A DNA stretch of 39,830 nt from Nocardioidaceae bacterium (GCA_029268205.1 JAJUGK010000006.1:1-39830), one strand, 5' to 3'. Numbered from the stretch's first letter, positions 7,473 through 15,296 are shown. Notes: a model not told the origin generated them from the letters alone. Made by a program: numbers and translations.

Positions 7473-8492
7473 GTGGGGCGCGTCGTACTCGTCACGGGGA
7501 TCTCGCGGGGGCTCGCCCTGCGGTTCGCGCGCGGGCTGACCGGCGAGCCGGGCATCGACCGGGTCATCGGCGTCGACGTCACCCCGCCCCGCGGGGACCT
7601 CGGGGCGGTGCAGTTCGTGCGGGCCGACATCCGCAACCCGGTGATCGCCAAGGTGATCGCCAAGGAGGACGTCGACACCGTCGTCCACATGAGCGTGGTC
7701 GCCACACCGGGCGACAACGCCGGCCGCAGCTCCATGAAGGAGCTCAACGTCATCGGCACCATGCAGCTGCTCGCGGCGTGCCAACGCGCGCCCGGGCTGC
7801 GGCACCTGGTCGTCAAGTCCTCGACGACGGTGTACGGCGCCTCGAGTCGCGACCCGGCGATGTTCACCGAGGACATGCCGCCCAAGCGGCTGCCGCGGTC
7901 GGGCTACGCCAAGGACGTCTACGAGGTCGAGGGGTACGTCCGGGGCTTCGCCCGGCGGCGTTCCGATGTCACGGTGACGATGCTGCGCTGCGCCAACAGC
8001 ATCGGTCCGCGCATCACCTCACCGCTGGCGCAGTACTTCCGGCTGCCGGTGATCCCGCGCGTCCTGGGGTACGACGCCCGCATGCAGTTCCTGCACGAGA
8101 CCGACCTGCTCGAGGTGCTCCGGCACGCCACGTTCGCCGGCGTGCACGGCACCTTCAACGTCGCCGGTGACGGGATCATGACCCTCTCCCAGGCCATCCG
8201 CCGCACCGGGAAGCCGAGCGTGATGGTGCCCGGCTTCGCCGCGATGACGGCGGGGTCGCTGATGCGCCAGACCAAGCTCGTCGACTTCTCCGCCGAGCAG
8301 GTCAAGTTCCTCACCTACGGCCGGGGCGTCGACACCTCGGCGTGCGCCCGGGTGCTCGGCTTCCGGCCGCGCTACACCACCGCCGAGGCGTTCGCCGACT
8401 TCGTCGAGTCGCTCCCGCCCGGCCTCACCGCCCCCTCGCGCCTGCTGGTCGACCACGTGGGCGCCCCTGTCCCCGGAGGCGACCGTGGCTGA
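7473..8492 (+). CDS. SDR-family NAD-dependent epimerase/dehydratase-like protein with a degenerate active site
   Basis: 339 residues of extended-SDR fold: VVLVTGISRGLA (cofactor loop), GVDVTP, FVRADIRNP, VVHMSVVA, VVKSSTTVYGAS and MLRCANSIGP. Two hallmarks are weak. The glycine motif reads TGISRGLA where TGxxGxxG is usual, and the catalytic YxxxK is absent, the nearest match being GYAKD. A mycobacterial relative in the same syntenic position (annotated galE2), as I recall it, also lacks the tyrosine. A sugar epimerase role is therefore doubtful, and a binding or membrane-lipid role alongside the next gene is possible. The 3' end overlaps the acyltransferase start by eight bases. Confidence 0.82.
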   Translation: MGRVVLVTGISRGLALRFARGLTGEPGIDRVIGVDVTPPRGDLGAVQFVRADIRNPVIAKVIAKEDVDTVVHMSVVATPGDNAGRSSMKELNVIGTMQLLAACQRAPGLRHLVVKSSTTVYGASSRDPAMFTEDMPPKRLPRSGYAKDVYEVEGYVRGFARRRSDVTVTMLRCANSIGPRITSPLAQYFRLPVIPRVLGYDARMQFLHETDLLEVLRHATFAGVHGTFNVAGDGIMTLSQAIRRTGKPSVMVPGFAAMTAGSLMRQTKLVDFSAEQVKFLTYGRGVDTSACARVLGFRPRYTTAEAFADFVESLPPGLTAPSRLLVDHVGAPVPGGDRG

Positions 8493-9705
8493 CGCAGAGA
8501 TCATCCCCCTCGGCACCCGGGGTCGCCCCGGGCGCGGCAGCGGCCGGACCAAGCCGTCCGCGGCCGCGCGCAACCTGGCGCCCGCCCGTACGGCGCCGAA
8601 GGCCAAGCCGCCGGTCGAGCCCGCTGCCCCCGCGGAGTCCGTCGCGCCCGCGGAGCCGGACCCGGTCGAGGAGCGCGCCGTCGCGCCGGATCCGGTCGAG
8701 CAGCGCCCCGTGGAGCAGCCGCCGGCCGCCGAAGCCACCGAGCCCGACGTCGCGGCCCCAGGGGCGCACGACCCGATCGACCCCAACGAGGCGGCCGACC
8801 CGACGCCCCGCCCCGGTGCCACCACCCGCGACCGCATGCCCGGCATCCCGGTCAGTGACTGGGCGGCCGCCCTGGCCACCGGCGCCCGGGAGGTGCTGGG
8901 CGAGGCGGGGCTGCGCCACCGGATCAACGGCGACTACGAGGTCGACGAGTACGGCTTCGACCGCGAGATCGCCGAGAAGCTCTTCTTAGCGGTGCTGCGC
9001 CCGATCGCCGAGAAGTGGTTCCGCATCGAGGTGCGGGGGGCGGAGAACATCCCCACCGAGGGCGGCGCCCTGGTCGTCTCCAACCATTCGGGCACCATCC
9101 CCGTCGACGGCCTGATGACCGGCTTCGTCATCCACGAGCACGCCGGCCGACACCTGCGCCCGCTCGGGGCCGATCTGGTCTTCCGGCTGCCCGTGGTCGC
9201 CAACCTCGCCCGCAAGGCCGGCGCCACTCTGGCCTGCAACGAGGACGCCGAGCGGATGCTGTCGGGCGGTGAGCTCGTCGGCGTCTGGCCCGAGGGGTTC
9301 AAGGGCATCGGCAAGCCCTACTCCGAGCGCTACAAGCTCCAGCGTTTCGGGCGCGGCGGGTTCGTCTCGGCCGCCATGCGCACCGGGGTGCCGATCATCC
9401 CGTGCTCGGTCGTCGGCGCCGAGGAGATCTACCCGCTGGTCGGCAACGTCCCCTCCCTCGCCCGCCTGCTGGGCGTGCCCTACATCCCGATCACGCCGCT
9501 CTTCCCGTGGCTGGGACCCCTGGGGCTGGTGCCGCTGCCGTCGAAGTGGCTCATCGAGTTCGGCGAGCCGATCCGCACCGACTCCTACGACGAGGGCGCC
9601 GCCGACGACCCGATGCTGGTCTTCAACGTCACCGACCAGGTGCGCGAGACCATCCAGCAGACGCTGTACTCGCTGCTGATGCAGCGCCGCTCGGTCTTCG
9701 GCTGA
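8485..9705 (+). CDS. 1-acyl-sn-glycerol-3-phosphate acyltransferase-like (PlsC/LPLAT family)
   Basis: 406 residues. Residues 1 to about 115 are a low-complexity Pro/Ala/Glu-rich tail, probably disordered. The C-terminal ~260 residues form the acyltransferase domain with NHSGTIPVD (the HX4D catalytic motif), PLGADLVFRLP, and VWPEGFKGIG (glycerolipid-binding block). It should acylate a lysophospholipid or other membrane lipid on the cytoplasmic face, with the acceptor unknown. The GTG start overlaps the SDR gene. Leu168 is encoded by TTA, a rare codon at this GC content. The gene is convergent with the anti-sigma gene, 42 bp away. Confidence 0.87.
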   Translation: MADAEIIPLGTRGRPGRGSGRTKPSAAARNLAPARTAPKAKPPVEPAAPAESVAPAEPDPVEERAVAPDPVEQRPVEQPPAAEATEPDVAAPGAHDPIDPNEAADPTPRPGATTRDRMPGIPVSDWAAALATGAREVLGEAGLRHRINGDYEVDEYGFDREIAEKLFLAVLRPIAEKWFRIEVRGAENIPTEGGALVVSNHSGTIPVDGLMTGFVIHEHAGRHLRPLGADLVFRLPVVANLARKAGATLACNEDAERMLSGGELVGVWPEGFKGIGKPYSERYKLQRFGRGGFVSAAMRTGVPIIPCSVVGAEEIYPLVGNVPSLARLLGVPYIPITPLFPWLGPLGLVPLPSKWLIEFGEPIRTDSYDEGAADDPMLVFNVTDQVRETIQQTLYSLLMQRRSVFG

Positions 9706-9747
9706 CGACCCGGGCTGAGAGCGACCGCGGCGTACGTCAGCGCGTGG

Positions 9748-10998
9748 TCACTTGCCGCCGAGCAGCGTGCCGAGCAGGTCGCCGAGGCTCTCGCCGAGCT
9801 CCTGCAACGGCTTCTCGGTGGGCGTGGGCGACGGGGAGGCGCCACCCTTGTCGCCCTCGGGCGCCTTGGTGGAACCACCGTCCCCCTTCGGCGCGGCCGG
9901 CTTCGTGCCGGTGTTCTGGCCGCGGGGGTTGAGCAGGTCGACGACGGTGCCGAGCAGGCCCTTGGGGACCTCGTCGGTCGTCCCGGGCTGCGGCGCGGCG
10001 GGCGCGTCCCCGCCGGCGGCCGGCGGCTCGGCCTGCTGGCCGCCCTCGTCGCCGGGACGGGCCGGTCGGGTCGGCGACGCGGGTGCCGAGGGGAGGGTGG
10101 GGATCTCGATCTCGACCTCGGGACGCACCGGGTGGGCATTGGTGAGCTCGCCGTCGGCGTCGCCGGTGGCCTGGAGCGCCTGCTTGACCTCGTCGAGTGC
10201 CAGGAAGGTCGTCGGCAGCTCCAGCACCTCGCCGGGGCCGCACTCGCCGCACAGCGTCGCGGCCTCGGCATCGAGGTCGCGCACCCGTACGGCGAGGTCG
10301 GCGAGATCGCCGTGCAGCGCAGCGGGCACCTGGTCGGTCAGCGCGTCGAGGCTCCGCAGCGAGGTCGCCAGGAACGCGCGCACCGTCTCGACGTCGGCGA
10401 CGTCGCCGGACTCGCGGTAGGAGGCGAACAGCAGCGCGGTGCCCTCGTTGGTGTGGCCGAGGAAGTCGTCGAGCGTGGCGCGGATCCGCTCCTCGAGACC
10501 CACAGCGTCGCCGTCGGCGGCCAACCGGGCGGCCTCGGCGAGGCGGCCGGTGGCGCGGTCGAGCAACTGGTGGCCCTTGCCGTCCTCGCTGAAGGTGAGG
10601 GAGGAGCGGGCCTGCTCGATGCCGCGCTTGATCGGGTAGAGCGCCTCGCCGGGGAGGGCGTCCTGCGCAGCCGTGGCCATCGTGGCCGAGCCGCCGAGCA
10701 GGACGGCGACCGAGGCCGCGGCGACGAAGCGGCGCTCGCGGGCACCCCGGGTGCGCGGGGGCAGGCTCAGGCGGGCCGCCTGGGGCGTGAGGGTGGTCTC
10801 GGCCTCGGCCATGAGCCGTTCGCGGAGGTCGTCGACGAAGGCGGCCCGCGGAGCCGGGGCCTCCATCGACCGCAGCGCGCCGACGAGTTCGAGCAGGGGT
10901 GCGTCGGCGCGCTCGTCACCGGCCTCGCCGCGGTCGAGCGCAGCGAGGCTGTCGGCGAAGTCCTCGGCGCGCCGTCGCGCCAGGAACCGGGAGTTCAT
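9748..10998 (-). CDS. rsbN: DUF5667 membrane protein, probable anti-sigma factor of the BldN-like sigma (RsbN-like)
   Basis: 416 residues. Residues 1-90 are cytoplasmic and charged (MNSRFLARRRAEDFADSL...). One membrane segment spans about 91-111. The DUF5667 domain follows, with the signature ALPGEALYPIKRGIEQAR, then a long acidic/Pro-rich exterior tail. A short soluble N terminus before a single membrane span is the usual anti-sigma layout. RsbN, the BldN-specific anti-sigma of Streptomyces, occupies the same place immediately downstream of bldN. The binding role here is therefore by position and architecture, not by a zinc anti-sigma motif, which is absent. It has its own leader of 175 bp with a BldN-type promoter. 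It ends in KPLQELGESLGDLLGTLLGGK. Confidence 0.72.
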   Translation of the reverse strand: MNSRFLARRRAEDFADSLAALDRGEAGDERADAPLLELVGALRSMEAPAPRAAFVDDLRERLMAEAETTLTPQAARLSLPPRTRGARERRFVAAASVAVLLGGSATMATAAQDALPGEALYPIKRGIEQARSSLTFSEDGKGHQLLDRATGRLAEAARLAADGDAVGLEERIRATLDDFLGHTNEGTALLFASYRESGDVADVETVRAFLATSLRSLDALTDQVPAALHGDLADLAVRVRDLDAEAATLCGECGPGEVLELPTTFLALDEVKQALQATGDADGELTNAHPVRPEVEIEIPTLPSAPASPTRPARPGDEGGQQAEPPAAGGDAPAAPQPGTTDEVPKGLLGTVVDLLNPRGQNTGTKPAAPKGDGGSTKAPEGDKGGASPSPTPTEKPLQELGESLGDLLGTLLGGK

Positions 10999-11050
10999 CG
11001 CACGTGTCCTGTCGTAGGTGCCGCAGGGAGGGATGCGGCGTCTACGGGGA

Positions 11051-11079
11051 GCAACGAGGCCCGCGCGCGGAAAGTTACG
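11051..11079 (-). promoter_or_regulatory. Predicted BldN-type ECF promoter of the rsbN-like gene
   Basis: Read on the minus strand: -35 CGTAAC, 17-bp spacer, -10 CGTTGC. This matches the layout I recall for sigma-BldN targets in Streptomyces (CGTAAC, about 16 bp, CGTTG). The predicted start lies about 45 nt upstream of the rsbN-like ATG. It would give a negative feedback loop, with sigma making its own anti-sigma. Confidence 0.6.
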
Positions 11080-11173
11080 CCACACGCCCCCCGCTTGCCC
11101 GAACCTTGCGTCGGCCATGCAGCGACGTTGCGGATCCTCCTGCCGGCCGGGTGTGCGGCCACGGCGTACGCCC

Positions 11174-11977
11174 TCATCGCAGGCCCTCCGGGAGCAGCTT
11201 GGCCAGGTTGCGGACGCCGCGCAGCTGCAGCTGCTTGATCGCACCGTCGGTGCGGCCGAGCACCTTGGCGGTCTCGGCGATCGACATCCCCTGGAGGAAG
11301 CGCATGATCAGGCACTCCTGCTGCTCCTTGGGCAGCTTGCCCAGGGCCTCGAGCAGCGCCTCGTTGGTGAGGGTCTGCAGGACCGCGCCCTCGGGACCCT
11401 CGGTGGTGGTGTCGAGGTCGCCCATGTCCTCGGTCGACTGCTCGAGCCGGGTGCGGCCGGCCTTGTAGTGGTCGGCGGTGAGGTTGCGGGCGATGGTCAT
11501 CAGCCAGGCGCCGAAGTCCTTGCCCTGCCAGCGGAAGGTGCTCATGCTGCGCAGCGCGCGGAAGAACGTCTCGGAGGTGAGGTCCTCGGCCAGGGCGACC
11601 GTGCCGACGCGGTAGTAGAGGAAGCGGTAGACCGCCGGGTGGTAGTGGTCGTAGAGCAGGCCGAAGGCCTCGCTGTCGCCGCCACGGGCGAGCTCGACCA
11701 GCGCGATCAGCCGCTGTCCCTCGGCCTCGTCGGCTTCGGAGGAGGCGGCCAACGCGGAGTCGTCGCCCTGGCCGCTGGGCGGCTCCATCGCCAGTTGCGA
11801 GAGCGCCATGGCCTCGACCAGTGCGGGCCGGGGGCGGTGCGGCGTACCGAAGACCGTGGTCGGGGTGCCGGTGGTGGCGAGCGCGGGGGCGAAGGGGTCG
11901 TTGCCCTCCACGGCGGCGCGCAGCGCACGGCGCAGGGTTTCGAACCCTCGCCGGAACTCCGCGGCGCGCGTGTACAT
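11174..11977 (-). CDS. bldN: BldN-like ECF RNA polymerase sigma factor with N-terminal extension
   Basis: 267 residues. Region 2 runs from about residue 90 to 160: FGLLYDHYHPAVYRFLYYRVG, AEDLTSETFFRALRSM, and the -10 recognition stretch FRWQGKDFGAWLMTIARNL. Region 4 runs from about 205 to 262: LPKEQQECLIMRFLQGMSIAETAKVLGRTDGAIKQL. The closest match I can recall is Streptomyces BldN, including the WQGKDFGAWL block and the C-terminal LAKLLPEGLR. An unstructured ~88-residue N-terminal extension precedes region 2. Pro-sigma-BldN also carries a removable extension of about that size. The ATG follows GGAGAGGGAGAGG. Its partner anti-sigma gene lies 175 bp downstream. Confidence 0.83.
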   Translation of the reverse strand: MYTRAAEFRRGFETLRRALRAAVEGNDPFAPALATTGTPTTVFGTPHRPRPALVEAMALSQLAMEPPSGQGDDSALAASSEADEAEGQRLIALVELARGGDSEAFGLLYDHYHPAVYRFLYYRVGTVALAEDLTSETFFRALRSMSTFRWQGKDFGAWLMTIARNLTADHYKAGRTRLEQSTEDMGDLDTTTEGPEGAVLQTLTNEALLEALGKLPKEQQECLIMRFLQGMSIAETAKVLGRTDGAIKQLQLRGVRNLAKLLPEGLR

Positions 11978-12138
11978 CGCCTCTCCCTCTCCGGCCTCCC
12001 CGCCGGACCCTACTCAACGGTAATCAACAACCGTGCACCTGACCAGAGGGCCGGGAGATTCTTTGCCCGACCATCTGCGCGGTCCCCGTTGCTGCCACCC
12101 GAACCGACCCGGAATCACCCGAGTCGCCCCGAGCCGTG

Positions 12139-12190
12139 CAGGTCACAGGGCCCGATTGTGCCTGTGATCGGCCGGGAACGATGTGACCTG
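12139..12190. promoter_or_regulatory. Cluster of TGTGA half-sites / alternative hairpins upstream of bldN
   Basis: CAGGTCACA (12139-12147) and TGTGACCTG (12182-12190) are perfect 9-bp inverted arms. Inside, TCACAGG (12143-12149) pairs with CCTGTGA (12161-12167), sharing bases with the outer arm. The three TGTGA/TCACA half-sites are 20 and 19 bp apart, putting them on one face of the helix. It could be an operator for bldN, 160 bp upstream of its start, or alternative RNA hairpins after the serB-like stop. Confidence 0.45.
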
Positions 12191-12206
12191 AGCCATTCTG
12201 AGACGC

Positions 12207-13079
12207 TCAGCGCAGTCGGCGACGCAGGGCTGCCGCAGCGGCGGTCGCGCCCGCGGCCGCACCGGTCCCCGCGGCGGCGATCATCCCCACGCGGGCGGCC
12301 TTGCGGCCGGTGCGGTAGTCGCGGATCCGCCAACCGTGGGCCCGGGCGTACTCGCGCAGCCGGCGGTCGGGGTTGATCGCGCACGGGTCGCCGACCAGGG
12401 AGAGCATCGGCAGGTCGTTGAACGAGTCGGAGTACGCCGAGCACCGGGCGAGGTCGAGCGACTCCCGCTCGGCCAGGGCGACCACCGCCTCGGCCTTCGC
12501 CGGCCCGTGCAGCAGGTCGCCGACCAACCGGCCGGTGTAGACGCCGTCGACGTGCTCGGCGACCGTGCCCATCGCGCCGGTCAGGCCGAGCCGACGGGCG
12601 ATGATCCGGGCGATCTCGATGGGGGCGGCGGTCACCAGCCACACCCGCTGGCCCTGGTCGATGTGGATCTGCGCCAGCGCCCGGGTGCCGGGCCAGATGC
12701 GGCTGGCCATCACCTCGTCGAAGATCTCCTCGGCCAGGTGCTCGAGCTCGGTGACGGTGTGCCCGGCGATGAAGGCCAGCGCCGAGGAGCGGCTGGCCTC
12801 GATGTGCTCGGGGTCCTCCACGCCGGCGAGGCGGAAGTAGGCCTGCTTCCACGCGGCGCCGAGGATCTCGCGGGTGGTGAAGAACTCGCGCTTGTAGAGC
12901 CCCTTGGCCAGATGGAAGATCGAGGCGCCCTGCATGACGGTGTTGTCGACGTCGAAGAACGCCGCCGCCGTCGGGTCGGGGGTCACCGACAATGCCGACT
13001 CGACCTCGGCCGCCGACGCGGCCGCCTGCCCCGCCAGCGTCGAGCGGCGGCGCAGGTTCGGGGTCCGGTGGGGATGCAC
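12207..13079 (-). CDS. serB: HAD-IB family hydrolase (SerB1-like phosphatase)
   Basis: 290-residue haloacid dehalogenase-superfamily phosphatase. Motif I is [10 protein letters not shown] (nucleophile Asp in DVDNT), motif II is VTAAPIEI, a motif III lysine lies around GPAKAEA, and motif IV is [10 protein letters not shown]. These are the HAD-IB (phosphoserine phosphatase/SerB) signatures, but this subgroup (Rv0505c-type) is not proven to act on phosphoserine. The C terminus is Ala/Gly-rich and hydrophobic ([20 protein letters not shown]), a possible membrane anchor. The GTG start faces the divergent acyl-CoA ligase gene across 97 bp. It is conserved upstream of bldN in related genomes. Confidence 0.86.
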   Translation of the reverse strand: MHPHRTPNLRRRSTLAGQAAASAAEVESALSVTPDPTAAAFFDVDNTVMQGASIFHLAKGLYKREFFTTREILGAAWKQAYFRLAGVEDPEHIEASRSSALAFIAGHTVTELEHLAEEIFDEVMASRIWPGTRALAQIHIDQGQRVWLVTAAPIEIARIIARRLGLTGAMGTVAEHVDGVYTGRLVGDLLHGPAKAEAVVALAERESLDLARCSAYSDSFNDLPMLSLVGDPCAINPDRRLREYARAHGWRIRDYRTGRKAARVGMIAAAGTGAAAGATAAAAALRRRLR

Positions 13080-13176
13080 ACGAGCAGACTAGGGCGTACG
13101 TGCCCTACGTCATACGCTCCACGAGCAATACCCCGACGGACGGATGACGGCCGCGGCGCTGTGCCAGACTCGCAGC

Positions 13177-14790
13177 ATGGTCGCGAACCTCGCCGCGCTC
13201 CTCGACGACGCCGTCGCGCGTACGCCGGACTCACCCGCGCTCGTCGAGGCCGGGACCGGCGCGGTGACCACCTGGTCGGCGCTCGCGGACGCGGTCGGTC
13301 GCAGCGCCCGCGGGCTGGTCGAGGCCGGGCTGGTCGCCGGTCACCGGGTCGCGCTCTGTCTCGGCAACACCCCCGACTTCGTCGTGGCCTACCTCGCCGC
13401 GCTCCGCGCCGGCCTGGTCGTGGTACCGATCAACCCCCGCGCCACGGCCACCGAGGTCGGCCGGATGCTCGGTGACAGTGGCTCCCGACTGGTGGTCGCC
13501 GAGGCGGCGACCGCGGCGACCGTCCGCGCGGCCGTGGCCGGGCTCGCGGAGGCGATCGCCGCGGGTGACGAGCGGGTACGCGACGGCGTGGGGCCGCCGG
13601 GGGTGGCGCTCACCGACTCCGAGCCCGAGTCCCGCGGGCCCGGCGGCCCGGACGGCGAGCGCGCGTGGTCCGCCTTCCGCGCCGACGCCCCGCTGGAGGG
13701 TCCGCCGCCCCAGGACCCCGAGACGCTGGCCGTGCTGCTCTACACCAGCGGCACCTCGGGGCGACCGCGCGGCGCGATGCTCTCCCACCGTGCGCTGCTG
13801 GCCAACCTCGAGCAGACCGCCGCGGTCGAGCCGCCGCTGCTCACCGCCGACGACCGGGTGCTGGCGGTGCTGCCGCTGTTCCACATCTACGGCCTCAACG
13901 CCGTGCTCGGCAGCGCGCTGCGCGAGCGCGCGACGGTCGTGCTCGTGCGGCACTTCGACCCCGACTCCTGCCTCGACGTGGTCGCCGAGCACGGCGTGAC
14001 GGTCCTCCCGGTCGCCCCGCCGGTCTTCGGCTACTGGCGCACGCTCGACCGGGTGGCCGAGCGGCTGACCGGCGTCCGCCTGGTGCTGTCGGGCTCGGCC
14101 CCGCTCGCGCCCGAGGTGCTCACCGAGTTCGAGGAGCGCACCGGGGTGCCCGTCCACCAGGGGTACGGCCTCACCGAGGCCGCGCCGGTGGTCACCTCGA
14201 CGCTGGCTGCCGCCGAACGCCCACCGGCCCACGCCGTGGGTCCGGCGCTGCCCGGGGTGGAGATCGCGCTGCGCGAGGAGACCGGCGAGGCCCCGGAGCC
14301 GGGTGACCCCGGGGAGATCCTGATCCGCGGGGCCAACCTGTTCTCCGGCTACTGGCCCGACGGCTCCGACGGCCCCGACGCCGAGGGCTGGTGGGCGACC
14401 GGCGACGTCGGCTACCTCGACGCCGACGGCGTGCTCCACCTCGTCGACCGGCTCAAGGAGCTGGTCATCGTCTCCGGCTTCAACGTCTATCCCTCCGAGG
14501 TCGAGGAGGTGCTCGTCGAGGTCGACGGGGTCGCCGAGGCGGCCGTACTCGGCGTCCCCGACGAGGAGACCGGCGAGGCCGTGCGCGCCTACGTCCGCGT
14601 CGAGGACGGCCGCGACCCCGCGCAGGTGCTGGCCGCCGCCCGGGCGTACGCCGAGGAGCGGCTCGCGCGGTTCAAGCAGCCGAACGCCTACGAGGTCGTC
14701 GCCGAGCTGCCGCGTACGCCCACCGGCAAGATCGCCAAGGGTCGGCTGCGCGCCGCGATCCGTCGTCAGCAGCTGGACCTGCTCGCATGA
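13177..14790 (+). CDS. AMP-dependent acyl-CoA synthetase/ligase
   Basis: 537-residue ANL-superfamily adenylating enzyme. Motif A3 is LLYTSGTSGRPRGAMLS (about 190), A5 is QGYGLTEAAP, A7 is GWWATGDVGYLD, A8 hinge is DRLKELVIVSGFNVYPSEVE, and the catalytic A10 lysine is in PRTPTGKIAKG. It activates a carboxylic acid to acyl-AMP and then acyl-CoA, probably a fatty acid, though the chain length is not inferable. The ATG was chosen over one 33 bases upstream because it starts the conserved LAALLDDAVARTPDSPAL block and has the -10-like CAGACT 6 nt before it. The stop overlaps the glutaredoxin start (ATGA). Confidence 0.9.
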   Translation: MVANLAALLDDAVARTPDSPALVEAGTGAVTTWSALADAVGRSARGLVEAGLVAGHRVALCLGNTPDFVVAYLAALRAGLVVVPINPRATATEVGRMLGDSGSRLVVAEAATAATVRAAVAGLAEAIAAGDERVRDGVGPPGVALTDSEPESRGPGGPDGERAWSAFRADAPLEGPPPQDPETLAVLLYTSGTSGRPRGAMLSHRALLANLEQTAAVEPPLLTADDRVLAVLPLFHIYGLNAVLGSALRERATVVLVRHFDPDSCLDVVAEHGVTVLPVAPPVFGYWRTLDRVAERLTGVRLVLSGSAPLAPEVLTEFEERTGVPVHQGYGLTEAAPVVTSTLAAAERPPAHAVGPALPGVEIALREETGEAPEPGDPGEILIRGANLFSGYWPDGSDGPDAEGWWATGDVGYLDADGVLHLVDRLKELVIVSGFNVYPSEVEEVLVEVDGVAEAAVLGVPDEETGEAVRAYVRVEDGRDPAQVLAAARAYAEERLARFKQPNAYEVVAELPRTPTGKIAKGRLRAAIRRQQLDLLA

Positions 14791-15095
14791 GCGAGCCCCG
14801 GGTCCTCGTCTACACCCGCCCGGGTTGTCACCTGTGTGAGCAGGCCGAGGCGGTCGTCGCGGCGGTGTGCGCCGAGGTCGGAGCGACCTGGGAGGCCCTC
14901 GACGTGACCGGTGATGACGCGCTGCTCGAGCGCTACCACGACGAGCTGCCGGTGACCTTCGTCGACGGGCGCCAGCACGACTTCTGGCGGGTGGACCCCG
15001 ACCGGCTCCGGGCGGCCCTGAGCGACTCGGCCGAGGGCTCCGCCGACGAGCCGGGCTCCGGCGTACGCCGTCGGTGGTGGCGCCGCGGGGGTTGA
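14787..15095 (+). CDS. Glutaredoxin family protein
   Basis: 102-residue thioredoxin-fold protein beginning with the beta strand VLVYTRPGC. The redox centre is CHLC, the cis-proline is in ELPVTFVDG, and the C-terminal helix is DPDRLRAAL. A strongly basic tail (VRRRWWRRGG) follows. This DUF836-like glutaredoxin is found next to hemA in mycobacteria and next to rex in streptomycetes. Its electron donor and target are unknown. It may keep HemA or other thiol enzymes reduced, which is inference. It overlaps the ligase stop by four bases and is separated from rex by a 200-bp promoter region. Confidence 0.87.
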   Translation: MSEPRVLVYTRPGCHLCEQAEAVVAAVCAEVGATWEALDVTGDDALLERYHDELPVTFVDGRQHDFWRVDPDRLRAALSDSAEGSADEPGSGVRRRWWRRGG

Positions 15096-15109
15096 CCGAC
15101 CCCGGTGCG

Positions 15110-15125
15110 GGTGAGAGATCTCACC
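15110..15125. promoter_or_regulatory. Short palindrome GGTGAGA-GA-TCTCACC downstream of glutaredoxin
   Basis: Seven-base arms around a 2-nt centre, about 25 nt upstream of the Rex operator. It may be a weak hairpin ending the glutaredoxin transcript or a second protein-binding site. There is no T-run after it. Confidence 0.3.
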
Positions 15126-15151
15126 TGTGCTAGCCCGCGGGCCGGACCGGT

Positions 15152-15169
15152 TTGTTCTCACGTTCACAA
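15152..15169. promoter_or_regulatory. Rex operator (ROP site)
   Basis: TTGTTCTCACGTTCACAA aligns without gaps to the 18-bp Rex consensus TTGTGAANNNNTTCACAA. The right half matches 7 of 7 and the left half keeps TTGT. It overlaps the -35 and spacer of the rex promoter, so Rex bound in low-NADH conditions would block its own operon. Confidence 0.85.
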
Positions 15170-15180
15170 ACTCCTACAGT
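15152..15180 (+). promoter_or_regulatory. Promoter of the rex-hemACDB operon
   Basis: -35 TTGTTC and -10 TACAGT are separated by exactly 17 bp and embedded in the Rex operator. Transcription would start near 15187, leaving a leader of roughly 110 nt before the rex start. Confidence 0.7.
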
Positions 15181-15296
15181 GACAGGACCGTAGGCCCCCG
15201 GCGGCCGGGAACCGGGCATGTTCTGGCATGTCACGGCCCGCCTGCCGGAGCCGTTCCGCCCGTCGTCGGCGATTCCCGCAGCGGCCCAGGAGAGAC

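Noticed and set aside
11978-12060. BldN autoregulatory promoter (CGTTGA before bldN on the minus strand)
   Set aside because: CGTTGA is present but no CGTAAC lies 16-17 bp upstream.
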